From Gammaproteobacteria bacterium (lineage in GTDB: Bacteria > Pseudomonadota > Gammaproteobacteria > Francisellales > CACEW01), in NCBI GenBank assembly GCA_030652335.1, contig JAUSAW010000006.1, positions 1-64,000 of the forward strand: DNA of 64,000 bases. Direction: 5' to 3'. The notes under the pieces were generated by a model. It made no database searches. It was not told where the DNA came from and saw nothing but the letters and a program-made list of their open reading frames with translations. How positions within the stretch are numbered: position 1 is the first letter of the stretch; each line of letters begins with the position of its first letter. The position numbers were made by a program, and so were the translations under genes. Of the stretch, positions 1 through 8,900 are shown piece by piece.

Positions 1-177
1 TGATGATTACCGTCGCGACGAATCGCTTCGATAACTATCTATCCCGTGAACACTTTCGTGAACCAGGATGATTTGTTTTTTTGTATAGCCTCAAATTATT
101 AACAAGTGCCTACACTTAATTGCTTATTGTGATTTTAAAGAACTAGGAGCGGGAAGTAATCCTTCAGCGCTCAATCG
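1..177 (-). other. Probable rRNA operon leader (5' part; 16S beyond left edge)
   Basis: This stretch has no convincing gene. On the minus strand it follows a strong promoter with a GC-rich start region (GGCACC right after the -10), carries a boxA-like element and then a segment GTGTAGGCACTTG that resembles the boxA-distal part of gammaproteobacterial rrn leaders. I infer that it is the transcribed leader of a ribosomal RNA operon running leftward, with the 16S gene just outside the window. No 16S sequence is visible, so the assignment rests on the control elements only. A short open frame reaching 71 on the plus strand is judged accidental. Confidence 0.6.
132..145 (-). promoter_or_regulatory. 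boxA-like antitermination site
   Basis: On the minus strand this reads TAGTTCTTTAAAAT, close to the rrn boxA core (TGCTCTTTAACA) that is bound by NusB/NusE to make rRNA transcription resistant to termination. It lies about 35 nt downstream of the predicted transcription start, as expected for an rrn leader. The match is by eye and imperfect. Confidence 0.5.
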
Positions 178-184
178 AGGTGCC

Positions 185-212
185 ATTATATCGAGCGATC
201 TTATATCGTCAA
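185..212 (-). promoter_or_regulatory. Strong sigma70 promoter, rrn P1-like
   Basis: On the minus strand TTGACG (207-212) is followed after 16 nt by a perfect TATAAT (185-190), then a GC-rich discriminator GGCACC. Upstream of the -35 (213-250) the strand is rich in A/T, as in the UP elements of rRNA promoters. A 16-nt spacer and such a discriminator are typical of stringently controlled rRNA P1 promoters. It faces away from secA's 3' end, towards the left edge. Confidence 0.65.
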
Positions 213-303
213 GGTCTTTTTTACACTATTTTGAAATGATTTAGTATTTCAGATCTGACATCATGCTTATCAAGATGGCAACTCGTTGAATGTAAACAAC
301 TTT

Positions 304-324
304 ACTCCCAGCTAAGCCGGGAGT
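304..324 (-). terminator. Probable secA terminator hairpin
   Basis: A 6-bp stem (ACTCCC / GGGAGT) with two more pairs past a mismatch and a tiny loop lies 14 nt past the secA stop. On the minus strand it is followed by AAAGTTGTTT, a poor U tract, so intrinsic termination may be weak. It separates secA from the leftward rrn-like promoter. Confidence 0.45.
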
Positions 325-337
325 AATCGCTTAATTT

Positions 338-3031
338 TTATTGCAAACTACCGTGACATTGCTTGTATTTTTTAGTCGAACCACAGGGACAAGGATCGTT
401 GCGGCCGACTTTAGGTAGCTCAGCTCTTGCCTCAGTTGCTGCAATAGCCGGTTGCATATTGCCCAAACCATCGAGTTCGGCATGTTGAAAATCCATATGG
501 TTAATAGATTGACGCCACTGAGATTCAACTTGGCTGGCCTCGTCCGGTGTGGTGAACTGTACTTTAGATAAGGTGCTAACCACATCGAACTTAAATCTAT
601 CCAACATATCGGAGAATAGATTAAAGCTTTCGCGCTTATATTCTTGCTTTGGATCTTTTTGCGCATAGCCTCTTAAGTTAATACTATGACGTAGATGATC
701 CAAATTGCTTAGGTGTTCACGCCAATGCGTATCCATGCTCTGCAATAAGATCATTTTTTCAAATTGCTGCAAGGCTTTCCTATCCACGTTAGTCTTTTTA
801 GCTTCGTATTGTAGCGCTACTTCTTGAATAATTTTTTCGCGCAATTCTTCTTCATTCCACTCTGGGTTCTGAGCGAGCCAGCTTGAAATGGGTAAGCTTA
901 CATTGAAATCGCTTAATAGGGCTTGCTCTAAACCTTTAACGTCCCACTGCTCTTCCAAGCTACCCGATGGGATATAGATGGCTATAAACTGGATCAGCAC
1001 ATCTTTACTAATATTAATAATGATATCGGACACATCGTCAGCGCCAAGCAATTCATTGCGTTGCCCATACATGACTAAACGCTGGTCATTTGCCACATTA
1101 TCGTAATCGAGCAATTGTTTGCGGATATCGAAGTTATGACCTTCTACCTTTTTCTGAGCATTGGCGATAGCTCGACTAATCATCTTGCTTTCCAATGCCT
1201 CGCCATCCCCCATCCCCATGCGCTGCATGATTGTAGCAATTCGGTCTGAGGCAAATATTCGGACCAGATTATCTTGCAAGGATAAATAAAAACGGCTAGA
1301 GCCTGCATCACCTTGACGACCTGAGCGACCTCGAAGCTGGTTATCGATACGGCGTGATTCATGTCGCTCGGAACCTAGAATATGCAAACCACCCGCCTTA
1401 AGCACTTGTTCGTTACGGATAGCCCAGTCTTGTTTAATCTTTTCAATAGCGGCATCGGTTTTTTCAGGCAGAGCCTCTACTTCCATCTGCCAATTACCAC
1501 CTAATATAATATCGGTACCACGGCCGGCCATATTGGTAGCGATGGTAACGACACCAGGTCGGCCTGCCTCAGCAATGATTCCAGCTTCACGGGCATGTTG
1601 CTTAGCATTTAGCACCTGATGCTTAATACCGGCCTTATTTAATAGGGTGGATAAAAATTCGGAGGTTTCTATCGAAGCGGTTCCCACTAGTACCGGCTGA
1701 TTCTTATCTACGCAGGCTTTAATTTCTTTTACTATCGCATCGAATTTCTCAGGGACCGTTAAAAACACCATATCGGGATGATCTTGGCGAATCATAGGTT
1801 TATTGGTTGGAATCACCACGACTTCTAAACCATAAATCTGATGAAACTCATACGCTTCGGTATCGGCAGTTCCGGTCATACCCGATAAGCTATTATAAAG
1901 CCTAAAATAATTTTGGAAGGTAATCGAGGCTAGCGTTTGGTTTTCCGCTTGAATATTAAGGCCTTCTTTCGCTTCGATAGCCTGATGTAGACCATCAGAC
2001 CAACGACGTCCCGGCATGGCACGACCGGTATGTTCATCGACTATCATGATTTCATTGTTGTTAACCATATAGTCAACGTCGCGATGAAATAAGGTATGCG
2101 CACGTAAAACAGCCGTCAAATAATGCATTAAGCCTATATTGTTAGCGCTGTATAAACTTTCCCCGGCTTGTAACATGCCAGCTTCGGTTAGTATATCTTC
2201 CATATGCTCATGGCCAGACTCGGTTAGATAAGCCTGCTTAATCTTTTCATCTAAATAATAGTCGCCCACACCCTCTTCGGTCTCACGTTTTTTAAGGCGT
2301 GGCACTAAGGTGTTTAGTTTTAAGTAATAATCTGAGCTATCTTCAACGGCACCCGAAATAATAAGCGGGGTACGGGCCTCATCGATTAAAATAGAATCCA
2401 CTTCATCGACTACGGCAAAATTTAATTCGCGTTGCACTTTCTCTTGCAGGCTAAAGGCCATATTATCGCGTAGATAATCGAAACCGAATTCGTTATTGGT
2501 CCCATAAGTGATATCTGAGGCATAAGCTTGACGTTTAGCCTCGGTATCCATACCTGAAACCACGGTACCTGTGCTTAAACCCAAAAAGCCAAATAGCTTG
2601 CCCATAATCGCCGCATCGCGTGTGACTAAATAGTCATTTACGGTAACGAGGTGAGCACCTTTACCGCTTAAGGCATGTAAATATAAGGGTAAGGTGGCGA
2701 CCAAGGTTTTACCTTCGCCGGTGCGCATCTCCGCGATTTTACCTTGAAATAGGACCATACCACCGATTAACTGGGTGTCATAATGACGCATGCCAAGCAC
2801 ACGCTTACTTGCTTCACGAGCGGTAGCAAAGGCTTCTTCTAAAATATCCTCCAAGCTTGCACCTTGACTTAAGCGATCTTTAAACTCCTGGGTTTTTGCT
2901 TGCAGGGCCGCATCAGAAAGTTTACTAAAATCTGACTCCATGGCATTAATCTTTGCCACGGACTTAGCCATCGCTTTAAGTAGGCGCTCATTGCGGCTAC
3001 CAAATACCTGTTTTATTAAAGCCTGTATCAT
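338..3031 (-). CDS. secA: Preprotein translocase ATPase SecA
   Basis: SecA is the cytosolic and membrane-associated motor that drives unfolded preproteins through SecYEG using ATP. The 897-residue product is normal length. It shows the Walker A MRTGEGKT at 102-109, the Walker B region with [16 protein letters not shown], the helicase-type GRGTDI and GRSGRQGD motifs, and a C-terminal zinc-binding SEC-C motif (CPCG...QCHG) that contacts SecB and ribosomes. The ATG has an AGGA about 12 nt upstream. It is divergent from the DUF721 gene, which is the usual gammaproteobacterial arrangement next to lpxC. No argJ or mutT follows it; a hairpin and an rrn-like promoter come next instead. Confidence 0.98.
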   Translation of the reverse strand: MIQALIKQVFGSRNERLLKAMAKSVAKINAMESDFSKLSDAALQAKTQEFKDRLSQGASLEDILEEAFATAREASKRVLGMRHYDTQLIGGMVLFQGKIAEMRTGEGKTLVATLPLYLHALSGKGAHLVTVNDYLVTRDAAIMGKLFGFLGLSTGTVVSGMDTEAKRQAYASDITYGTNNEFGFDYLRDNMAFSLQEKVQRELNFAVVDEVDSILIDEARTPLIISGAVEDSSDYYLKLNTLVPRLKKRETEEGVGDYYLDEKIKQAYLTESGHEHMEDILTEAGMLQAGESLYSANNIGLMHYLTAVLRAHTLFHRDVDYMVNNNEIMIVDEHTGRAMPGRRWSDGLHQAIEAKEGLNIQAENQTLASITFQNYFRLYNSLSGMTGTADTEAYEFHQIYGLEVVVIPTNKPMIRQDHPDMVFLTVPEKFDAIVKEIKACVDKNQPVLVGTASIETSEFLSTLLNKAGIKHQVLNAKQHAREAGIIAEAGRPGVVTIATNMAGRGTDIILGGNWQMEVEALPEKTDAAIEKIKQDWAIRNEQVLKAGGLHILGSERHESRRIDNQLRGRSGRQGDAGSSRFYLSLQDNLVRIFASDRIATIMQRMGMGDGEALESKMISRAIANAQKKVEGHNFDIRKQLLDYDNVANDQRLVMYGQRNELLGADDVSDIIINISKDVLIQFIAIYIPSGSLEEQWDVKGLEQALLSDFNVSLPISSWLAQNPEWNEEELREKIIQEVALQYEAKKTNVDRKALQQFEKMILLQSMDTHWREHLSNLDHLRHSINLRGYAQKDPKQEYKRESFNLFSDMLDRFKFDVVSTLSKVQFTTPDEASQVESQWRQSINHMDFQHAELDGLGNMQPAIAATEARAELPKVGRNDPCPCGSTKKYKQCHGSLQ

Positions 3032-3109
3032 TTATGTGGAAATCCTATAATCTTTTCAATTCAAACAGTATACTGCATTCACCAACAGTCATAAACTTTT
3101 ATTGTAAAC

Positions 3110-3577
3110 ATGGCAAAGACTACTCACCAGCACTTACAGACCATCTTAAGTCAATCACATGGGGACTTGGGTAAACTATTGCAAGTCGTTACCCAATTAC
3201 AGGCCCTGAATAAATTGGTGCAGATCCATCTTCCAGATGCATTTAAGAAATATGTGCGGGTACTCAATCTCAACCAAGGTAAATTAATTCTCGAAGTGGA
3301 TAATTCAAGCCAGGCGGCTAAGCTACGCTTCGCATTGCCGGAGCTATTATCTAGCTTGCGTAAGACTCGCGAATTTGCCGGCCTTAAAAATATCGAGCAA
3401 CAGATTGCCGTCAAAACCCATAAGACCCTAGGCTCAAAACAAGCCGAGCCCTCAGAGTTCAAATTATCGCCAGAAGCCACCGAATGCTTACTTAGCAGCA
3501 TCGATAGCAGCTCAGACGATAAACTTAAAAAAACTTTGGCAAAATTCTTAACGCACTATGGCGTCAATAAAGAATAA
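3110..3577 (+). CDS. dciA: DciA-like DUF721 protein
   Basis: This 155-residue protein belongs to the DUF721 family. In gammaproteobacteria a DUF721 gene sits between secA and lpxC, exactly as here, and the best-known member DciA loads the replicative helicase DnaB in bacteria without DnaC/DnaI. The N-terminal 100 residues hold the domain (hydrophobic strands around VRVLNLNQGKLILEV and a conserved AAKLRF). The C-terminal 50 residues are polar and probably flexible. It is the only plus-strand gene in this stretch and lies 78 nt from the divergent secA start. Family membership is confident; the helicase-loading role is by family. Confidence 0.8.
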   Translation: MAKTTHQHLQTILSQSHGDLGKLLQVVTQLQALNKLVQIHLPDAFKKYVRVLNLNQGKLILEVDNSSQAAKLRFALPELLSSLRKTREFAGLKNIEQQIAVKTHKTLGSKQAEPSEFKLSPEATECLLSSIDSSSDDKLKKTLAKFLTHYGVNKE

Positions 3578-3628
3578 TGTTAATCCATCTCAAGCCTGGA
3601 ATGAATACCGCATAAGATTGCAGATAGA

Positions 3629-4486
3629 TTAAGCTTGAATGTATTCCCAAGCATCACAATCGGCAAGAAGCTTGCGCAATAAACGGTTGTTCAGTGCATG
3701 GCTAGGCTTATACCCTATATAGGAGCCTTGGATAGCGCCAACCGAATAAAGATCGCCAATCGCATCCAATAGTTTATGTTTCACAAACTCATCGGGAAAT
3801 CGTAAACCATCTTCATTAATGACGCCCGTATCATCTATGCCTACGGCATTGTCTAAGCTGGCGCCTAAGGCTAAGCCCTGGCTATGCAATTGATCTAATT
3901 GAGAAGCAAATCCAAACGTACGCGCTCTCGCCACTTCTTTAATATAGCCCATTGCTGAAAACTCAAATTCCACTTCTTTAGGAGTATTGGCTATAGCAGG
4001 ATGACTAAAGTCGATCGATACTTTTAAATGAAAGCCCATATGAGGTGATAGCTCAACAAACTTATCGTCTTGTTCCACTCGGATCGTTTTCTTAATCCGT
4101 AAATATTTACGTGGAGCAGATTGAGCCACTATACCAGCTGACTGCACTAGAAAAATATAAGGGGCGGCGCTGCCATCTAAGATAGGCACTTCTTCTGCAT
4201 TGAGCTCGAGATAGATATTATCGATTTCAAGAGCAGATAATGCGGATAATACGTGTTCGATGGTAGCCACTTTAACTTTATTATCGACCAGCATCGTGCA
4301 AAGCATGGTTTCTTGAATCTTATCAGGATTAACTTGTATGCTAACGACAGGAGATAAATCACTGCGTCTAAACACAATACCGGTATTTTCGGGGGCAGGT
4401 AACATCGTTAACTTAACGTCTTTGCCTGAATGTAAGCCTTTACCAACGACGCTGATACAATTTTTTATAGTTTGTTGCATTAACAT
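3629..4486 (-). CDS. lpxC: UDP-3-O-acyl-N-acetylglucosamine deacetylase LpxC
   Basis: LpxC is the zinc deacetylase that performs the committed step of lipid A synthesis. Visible zinc ligands are H78 (with catalytic base E77 in TIEHVLSAL), H237 and D241 (FVKHKLLDAIGDL), and the catalytic H263 lies in PSHALNN. The 285 residues are slightly short against the usual 300-305, mostly at the C-terminus. The listed ATG overlaps the ftsZ stop by one base (TAATG); a second ATG two codons on matches the usual start better and is equally possible. It is the last gene of the division cluster here, as in E. coli. Confidence 0.96.
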   Translation of the reverse strand: MLMQQTIKNCISVVGKGLHSGKDVKLTMLPAPENTGIVFRRSDLSPVVSIQVNPDKIQETMLCTMLVDNKVKVATIEHVLSALSALEIDNIYLELNAEEVPILDGSAAPYIFLVQSAGIVAQSAPRKYLRIKKTIRVEQDDKFVELSPHMGFHLKVSIDFSHPAIANTPKEVEFEFSAMGYIKEVARARTFGFASQLDQLHSQGLALGASLDNAVGIDDTGVINEDGLRFPDEFVKHKLLDAIGDLYSVGAIQGSYIGYKPSHALNNRLLRKLLADCDAWEYIQA

Positions 4487-5586
4487 TAATCAGACTGCCG
4501 ACGTAAGAAAGTAGGAATATCAAGGTAATCTGCATCCTGGTTAGGATCAGCCATTGGACGTTTAGAACCTTGCCCTAATTGTCTTGCACCATGACGATCA
4601 TCGCGTAGCCCACGTCTACTGCCTTCTTGCGCATTTGCTAAGCCTGTTACCACGATGGTTACTCTTAATTCATCATGCATTTCTGGATCGATTACGGTAC
4701 CGACTACAACGGTCGCTTGATCGGAGGTAAAGCCTTTAATCACTTCGCCCACTTCTTCAAATTCGCCGATCGACATATCCATACCAGCGGTAATATTAAC
4801 CAATACGCCTTTAGCGCCTGATAATGCGATATCTTCGAGTAATGGACTTGCTACCGCCGCTTCAGCCGCTTCGCGAGCACGATTTTCACCGGTGGCTGTC
4901 GCTGTACCCATCATCGCCATGCCCATCTCGGACATTACGGTACGCACGTCAGCAAAGTCGACGTTTATTAAACCTGGGCGGGTAATCAGTTCAGAAATAC
5001 CCTGAACCGCACCTTGTAATACATTGTTAGCCGCTTTAAAGGCGTCTAATAAACTTACGTTTTTGCCCAATACCGTCAGTAATTTTTCATTAGGAATAGT
5101 AATTAAGGAATCCACGCGCTCGGCGAGTTCCGCAATACCGATCTCGGCCAATTGCATACGACGCTTGCCTTCAAATGGGAAAGGCTTGGTAACTACTGCA
5201 ACGGTTAAGATGCCCATATCGCGTGCAATTTCAGCAACAACAGGAGCCGCACCGGTTCCGGTACCACCACCCATTCCGGCTGTGATAAATAACATATCAG
5301 CGCCGCTTAGCACTTCTTGAATTCGATTGCGATCTTCTTGCGCCGCACGTTTGCCTACTTCTGGGTTAGCACCGGCTCCCAAACCTTTGGTTAGCTGTGC
5401 GCCTAGTTGTAAAATATTGCGTGAGGAGGAATTTTTTAATGCCTGTGCATCGGTATTTGCACAAATAAATTCCACGCCTTCGATATTTTGGCAAAGCATA
5501 TGCTCAATGGCATTGCTTCCGCCCCCGCCAATACCAATCACTTTGATGACGGCGTTATCTAATAAAGTCTCTGATACGTCAAACAT
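4486..5586 (-). CDS. ftsZ: Cell division GTPase FtsZ
   Basis: FtsZ is the tubulin-like GTPase that forms the Z ring. The GTP-binding tubulin signature GMGGGTGTG is at 104-112 and the T7 region follows ([15 protein letters not shown]). The 366 residues end with a variable linker and the conserved C-terminal peptide [12 protein letters not shown], which binds FtsA and ZipA. It lies 19 nt after ftsA and overlaps lpxC by one base, so the three are probably co-transcribed. Confidence 0.98.
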   Translation of the reverse strand: MFDVSETLLDNAVIKVIGIGGGGSNAIEHMLCQNIEGVEFICANTDAQALKNSSSRNILQLGAQLTKGLGAGANPEVGKRAAQEDRNRIQEVLSGADMLFITAGMGGGTGTGAAPVVAEIARDMGILTVAVVTKPFPFEGKRRMQLAEIGIAELAERVDSLITIPNEKLLTVLGKNVSLLDAFKAANNVLQGAVQGISELITRPGLINVDFADVRTVMSEMGMAMMGTATATGENRAREAAEAAVASPLLEDIALSGAKGVLVNITAGMDMSIGEFEEVGEVIKGFTSDQATVVVGTVIDPEMHDELRVTIVVTGLANAQEGSRRGLRDDRHGARQLGQGSKRPMADPNQDADYLDIPTFLRRQSD

Positions 5587-5605
5587 AATTTAGTAACCTT
5601 CTATG

Positions 5606-6850
5606 TTAAAAGTGGCGTGAAAACCAACTCTTCATTTTGTCTAGAATGCTTGTTTCATTTGCTGGCTCAACGCTCGCCACTTCGACCTGCATCGATTCTC
5701 TTTGCTGTTGTTGAGTATAGATCAATAAGCCCACACCGGTTGCATGAATAGGATTGCATACCACGTCGGTAAGACCCATGACGGAGTGTGGCACGCCCAA
5801 ACGCACCGGAACTCTGAATACTTCTTCAGCAAGCTCTAAAGCGCCTGGCATTTTTGATGCGCCACCCGTCAAGACAATGCCTGAGGCTAGGTGATCGGCA
5901 AAGCCGCTATTTTTTAAATCTTGATAAATCAAACCGAATAATTCTTCATAACGCGCTTCGATAACCGAAGCTAAAGTTTGCATGGATAAACGACGGCCTG
6001 GGCGTTCAGCGACGCCTTTTACTTCGATGCTTTCTTCGGAATTCGCTAAGCGGGTTAAAGCTACACCGTGTTGAATCTTAATCGCTTCGGCATATTGAGT
6101 TGGGATACGCAGAGCATGCGCGATATCGCTGGTCACTTGCGATCCTGCAATAGGAATGACTGAAGTATGGCGAATCGCCCCCTCGGTAAACACTGTAATG
6201 TCGGCGGTACCACAACCGATATCCACTAAGCATACGCCTAATTCTTTTTCATCTTCGGTTAATACCGAATAGCTCGAGGCTAATTGCTCTAATACTAAAT
6301 CGGATACATCTAAGCCACAAGCACCCACGCATTTTACAATATTTTGCGCGGCGCTAATCGAACCTGAAACCATATGCACACGCGCTTCTAATCGCACGCC
6401 TGACATACCGACCGGCTCTTTAATGCCTTCTTGATTATCGATGACAAATTCTTGGGGAAGGATATGCAAAATTCTTTGATCGGTCGGAATCGCTACGGCT
6501 TTTGCCGCTTCAATCACGCGCTCGACATCGGCATTCGATACTTCGCTATCGCGAATCGCTACTACTCCATTCGAATTAAAACTATGAATATGGCTGCCGG
6601 CAATTCCCACACATACGGAAGAAATTTTGCAATCAGCCATATGTTCGGCTTCTTCGATGGCTTTTTGAATCGCTTGCACGGTAGTGTCGATATTAACGAT
6701 CACACCCTTTTTCAAGCCTTTCGATGGCTGAACACCAATACCAATGATATTGATTTTGCCGTTCTCGGCTTGTTCGGCGACTATGGCAACGACCTTGGAG
6801 GTTCCAATATCTAATGCTGTTATAAGATTATTATCTGGCGTTCTGGACAT
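5606..6850 (-). CDS. ftsA: Cell division protein FtsA
   Basis: FtsA is the actin-like ATPase that anchors FtsZ to the inner membrane. The phosphate-1 motif is at the N-terminus (LDIGTSKV, 13-20), followed by the SHS2 1C domain typical of FtsA and the phosphate-2 motif DIGCGTADITVF. The last residues (SILDKMKSWFSRHF) form the amphipathic membrane-targeting helix. Length 414 is normal. An AGGAG lies 11 nt before the ATG. The 352-nt gap to ftsQ upstream, holding a dispersed repeat, suggests that ftsA-ftsZ-lpxC may have its own promoter, though I see only a weak TATACT there. Confidence 0.97.
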   Translation of the reverse strand: MSRTPDNNLITALDIGTSKVVAIVAEQAENGKINIIGIGVQPSKGLKKGVIVNIDTTVQAIQKAIEEAEHMADCKISSVCVGIAGSHIHSFNSNGVVAIRDSEVSNADVERVIEAAKAVAIPTDQRILHILPQEFVIDNQEGIKEPVGMSGVRLEARVHMVSGSISAAQNIVKCVGACGLDVSDLVLEQLASSYSVLTEDEKELGVCLVDIGCGTADITVFTEGAIRHTSVIPIAGSQVTSDIAHALRIPTQYAEAIKIQHGVALTRLANSEESIEVKGVAERPGRRLSMQTLASVIEARYEELFGLIYQDLKNSGFADHLASGIVLTGGASKMPGALELAEEVFRVPVRLGVPHSVMGLTDVVCNPIHATGVGLLIYTQQQQRESMQVEVASVEPANETSILDKMKSWFSRHF

Positions 6851-7202
6851 TCAAGCCGACTCCTGGCACAAACCCTAAATTTTGAGTATAAATAAAAAAG
6901 CTTTTAGGAAGCCTTAAAATTTACGTGATTTCTCGTTGCTTTATATAGTAGTACATATTCGTAGATTCTAACAATAGTATAAATAAAATAAATGACATTT
7001 ATCTTAACACCGCTATTTGGTGTTTTAGATAAAGGTTGTCGCCCATCCTGTCCGCCACCCTCCCGGGCGCCCTTATAAAACAGGCGACCAAAATCTGTTC
7101 CTGACGATTTTGTGTCATCCTCGGGCTCTGACCGAAGGTCTGAGAACCGGGGATCCAAACAAGACCAATGCTGGTTTTTTAGCGTTTAGATAAAGGGAGC
7201 GG
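6851..7202. other. Intergenic gap between ftsQ and ftsA
   Basis: A gap of 352 nt interrupts an otherwise tightly packed cluster. It holds a 41-nt hairpin-forming dispersed repeat at 7117-7157 and AT-rich sequence closer to ftsA, with a TATACT on the minus strand near 6880 that could be a weak -10. An open frame of 84 codons (6904-7158) is translated repeat and AT-rich filler with no family resemblance, so I do not call a gene. Confidence 0.6.
7117..7157 (-). repeat. Dispersed hairpin repeat, copy A
   Basis: The segment folds into a long stem: ATCCTCGG (7117-7124) pairs with CCGGGGAT (7147-7154) including one G-T pair, and inside it CTC-GACC pairs with GGTC-GAG around a GAA loop (7126-7144). 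The same 41-nt layout recurs without gaps at 23942-23982, where 29 of 41 positions agree. It looks like a small palindromic intergenic repeat rather than a terminator, since no U tract follows. Confidence 0.55.
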
Positions 7203-7967
7203 CTATGAAGAGGATACTGTAGCCGGAGCATTCTTGGCTTTCTTAACGGGCAAAGTCCACTTCGCCGCAAAACCATTGTGGTAGCGCAAATCTACATAAA
7301 TCAAAGTGGTACTTGGCGTAGCATTTGCCATCATCACCGGATAAGCGGTTAAAAAGCCGTCTAGCAAGTCGTGCATTTTGGCCGCACCTAAATATATCCA
7401 AAAATTATTAGCCGCTCCATCAGTAACCTGAAGTCTCCAGCTTCCCGTATCGGTGAGCCACAAAGTGCTAATGCTTAGACCCTGTTTTGCTAACTGTTTT
7501 TGAAATTGATAAAACTGGCTTAGCATTTCTTGCTGATTAGATTGCTGGCCGACAAATAAAGGTAGATTATCCGCCGAATGGGCGACAGAAGGGGTGAAGA
7601 ATTCGCCTTTAGCGGTCATCAACGTCCCATCATTCCAGCGTACTACGGCCTTGCGTTCCTGCACGGTGACTAAAACGGTATAAGGCAGAACTCGAATAAT
7701 ACTCGCCGACTGCACGGCCGAAATTTGTAGCAAGGCTTTTCGTGCCACTTTTTTATCGATACCAAACAAGCCCTCGCTCATATAAGGCGCTAGCGTTTGT
7801 TGCAATAAAGGTGCGCCAATATAGTCATAATGGCCGGCCACTTTTACCGATAAAATAGGAAATTGATCGGCTTGCTTGAGCCAACGCCATAAAGCTATAT
7901 CACCGCTTACAGCGGCTATGGCTAAAATCCCAACGGCAACTAATTTGGTGCGTAGCTTTAATTTCAT
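7203..7967 (-). CDS. ftsQ: Cell division protein FtsQ
   Basis: FtsQ is the bitopic divisome protein that bridges FtsBL and early division proteins. The 254-residue product has a short cytosolic tail, one membrane span (about 9-27), a POTRA domain (about 37-105, starting FPILSVKVAG) and the periplasmic beta domain. The ATG overlaps the murB stop by one base (TAATG). In E. coli ddlB lies between murB/C and ftsQ; here it is absent. The C-terminus (VKKAKNAPATVSSS) is low complexity. Confidence 0.93.
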   Translation of the reverse strand: MKLKLRTKLVAVGILAIAAVSGDIALWRWLKQADQFPILSVKVAGHYDYIGAPLLQQTLAPYMSEGLFGIDKKVARKALLQISAVQSASIIRVLPYTVLVTVQERKAVVRWNDGTLMTAKGEFFTPSVAHSADNLPLFVGQQSNQQEMLSQFYQFQKQLAKQGLSISTLWLTDTGSWRLQVTDGAANNFWIYLGAAKMHDLLDGFLTAYPVMMANATPSTTLIYVDLRYHNGFAAKWTLPVKKAKNAPATVSSS

Positions 7968-8851
7968 TATCGTTTACCAATGATTTTAACTTCCGGTATC
8001 AGGTCGATGCCAAATTTCTCAAGCACCGTGTTATGAACCAGGGCCATTAAATCTAAGACATCTTGGGAGCTAGCATTACCGACATTCACTAAAAAGTTAG
8101 CATGCTTTTCAGAGACTTGCAGGCCACCAATCTGGGTGCCTTTTAAGCCTGAGGCTTCTATTAATTTTGCCGCAAAATTGCCTGGGGGATTACGAAAGGT
8201 AGAACCACAGGAAGGCTGCCCGGTAGGCTGAGTCTGGGCGCGTTTTTCTAATAAGGCTTTAATTTTTTCTAAACTTAGCGCACCATCACCGATCTCAAAT
8301 TGCAAGGTAGCGGCTACAAACCATTCGTCTTCCTTTAAGCCATCGGTATGGCGATAGTGAGGACTAAATTCTGAGGCAGGACGCTTACGAATGACGCCAG
8401 TGCGATCGATGGTTTCCACTTCGATGACACGCTGCCAGGTTTCACCGCCGAATGCACCGGCATTCATAAATAAAGCGCCGCCCATCGTGCCTGGAATTCC
8501 ACAAAAGAATTCTCCATCGACCCTATTATGACGGGCGGCAAATCGAGCGACCTGGGCACAAGCAACCCCGGCTTCCACCCTTAGTTTATTGTCGTCGATT
8601 ACGGTCATCTCTTTTAAGGCACCCTGGGTCAAAATCACCGTGCCCTCGACTCCTGCATCCATCACCAGTATATTGCTGCCTAAGCCAATAAAAGTAATGG
8701 GATCATTCGCGGGGACTTGTTTTAAAAACTGCGACAAATCTTGTAAATTATGTGGCCAATAAAAGCGCTCAGCATTGCCGCCTATTTTCCAATAGCTATA
8801 CGGCTTTAAACTAACATCGCTTAATAAAACACCTTTTTCAACTTTCATCAT
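7967..8851 (-). CDS. murB: UDP-N-acetylenolpyruvoylglucosamine reductase MurB
   Basis: MurB is the FAD enzyme that reduces UDP-GlcNAc-enolpyruvate to UDP-MurNAc. Visible are the FAD-binding GLGSNILV, CGIPGTMGGALFMNAGAFG, the catalytic Ser217 in GSTFRNP and Glu287 near the C-terminus, which identify a type II (short) MurB. I chose the ATG at 8851 (294 residues). An upstream in-frame ATG would add 21 residues encoded by a GTCATCCCCGCG-type repeat fragment next to the murC stop, which looks like intergenic DNA. A second ATG directly follows the chosen one. Confidence 0.94.
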   Translation of the reverse strand: MMKVEKGVLLSDVSLKPYSYWKIGGNAERFYWPHNLQDLSQFLKQVPANDPITFIGLGSNILVMDAGVEGTVILTQGALKEMTVIDDNKLRVEAGVACAQVARFAARHNRVDGEFFCGIPGTMGGALFMNAGAFGGETWQRVIEVETIDRTGVIRKRPASEFSPHYRHTDGLKEDEWFVAATLQFEIGDGALSLEKIKALLEKRAQTQPTGQPSCGSTFRNPPGNFAAKLIEASGLKGTQIGGLQVSEKHANFLVNVGNASSQDVLDLMALVHNTVLEKFGIDLIPEVKIIGKR

Positions 8852-8900
8852 TTTATTCTCATCTTCTTTTTTGTTGTCATCCCCGCGAAAAGTGACAGCT

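Noticed and set aside
1..71. Plus-strand open frame from the left edge to a TGA at 69-71
   Set aside because: Only 23 codons, no recognisable family, and the strand opposite carries rRNA-leader features.
5024..5593. Plus-strand open frames opposite ftsZ
   Set aside because: Shadows of the ftsZ coding strand without ribosome sites or similarity.
6904..7158. 84-codon minus-strand frame in the ftsQ-ftsA gap
   Set aside because: Its N-terminal half is translated dispersed hairpin repeat and the rest AT-rich filler; no ribosome site or family similarity.
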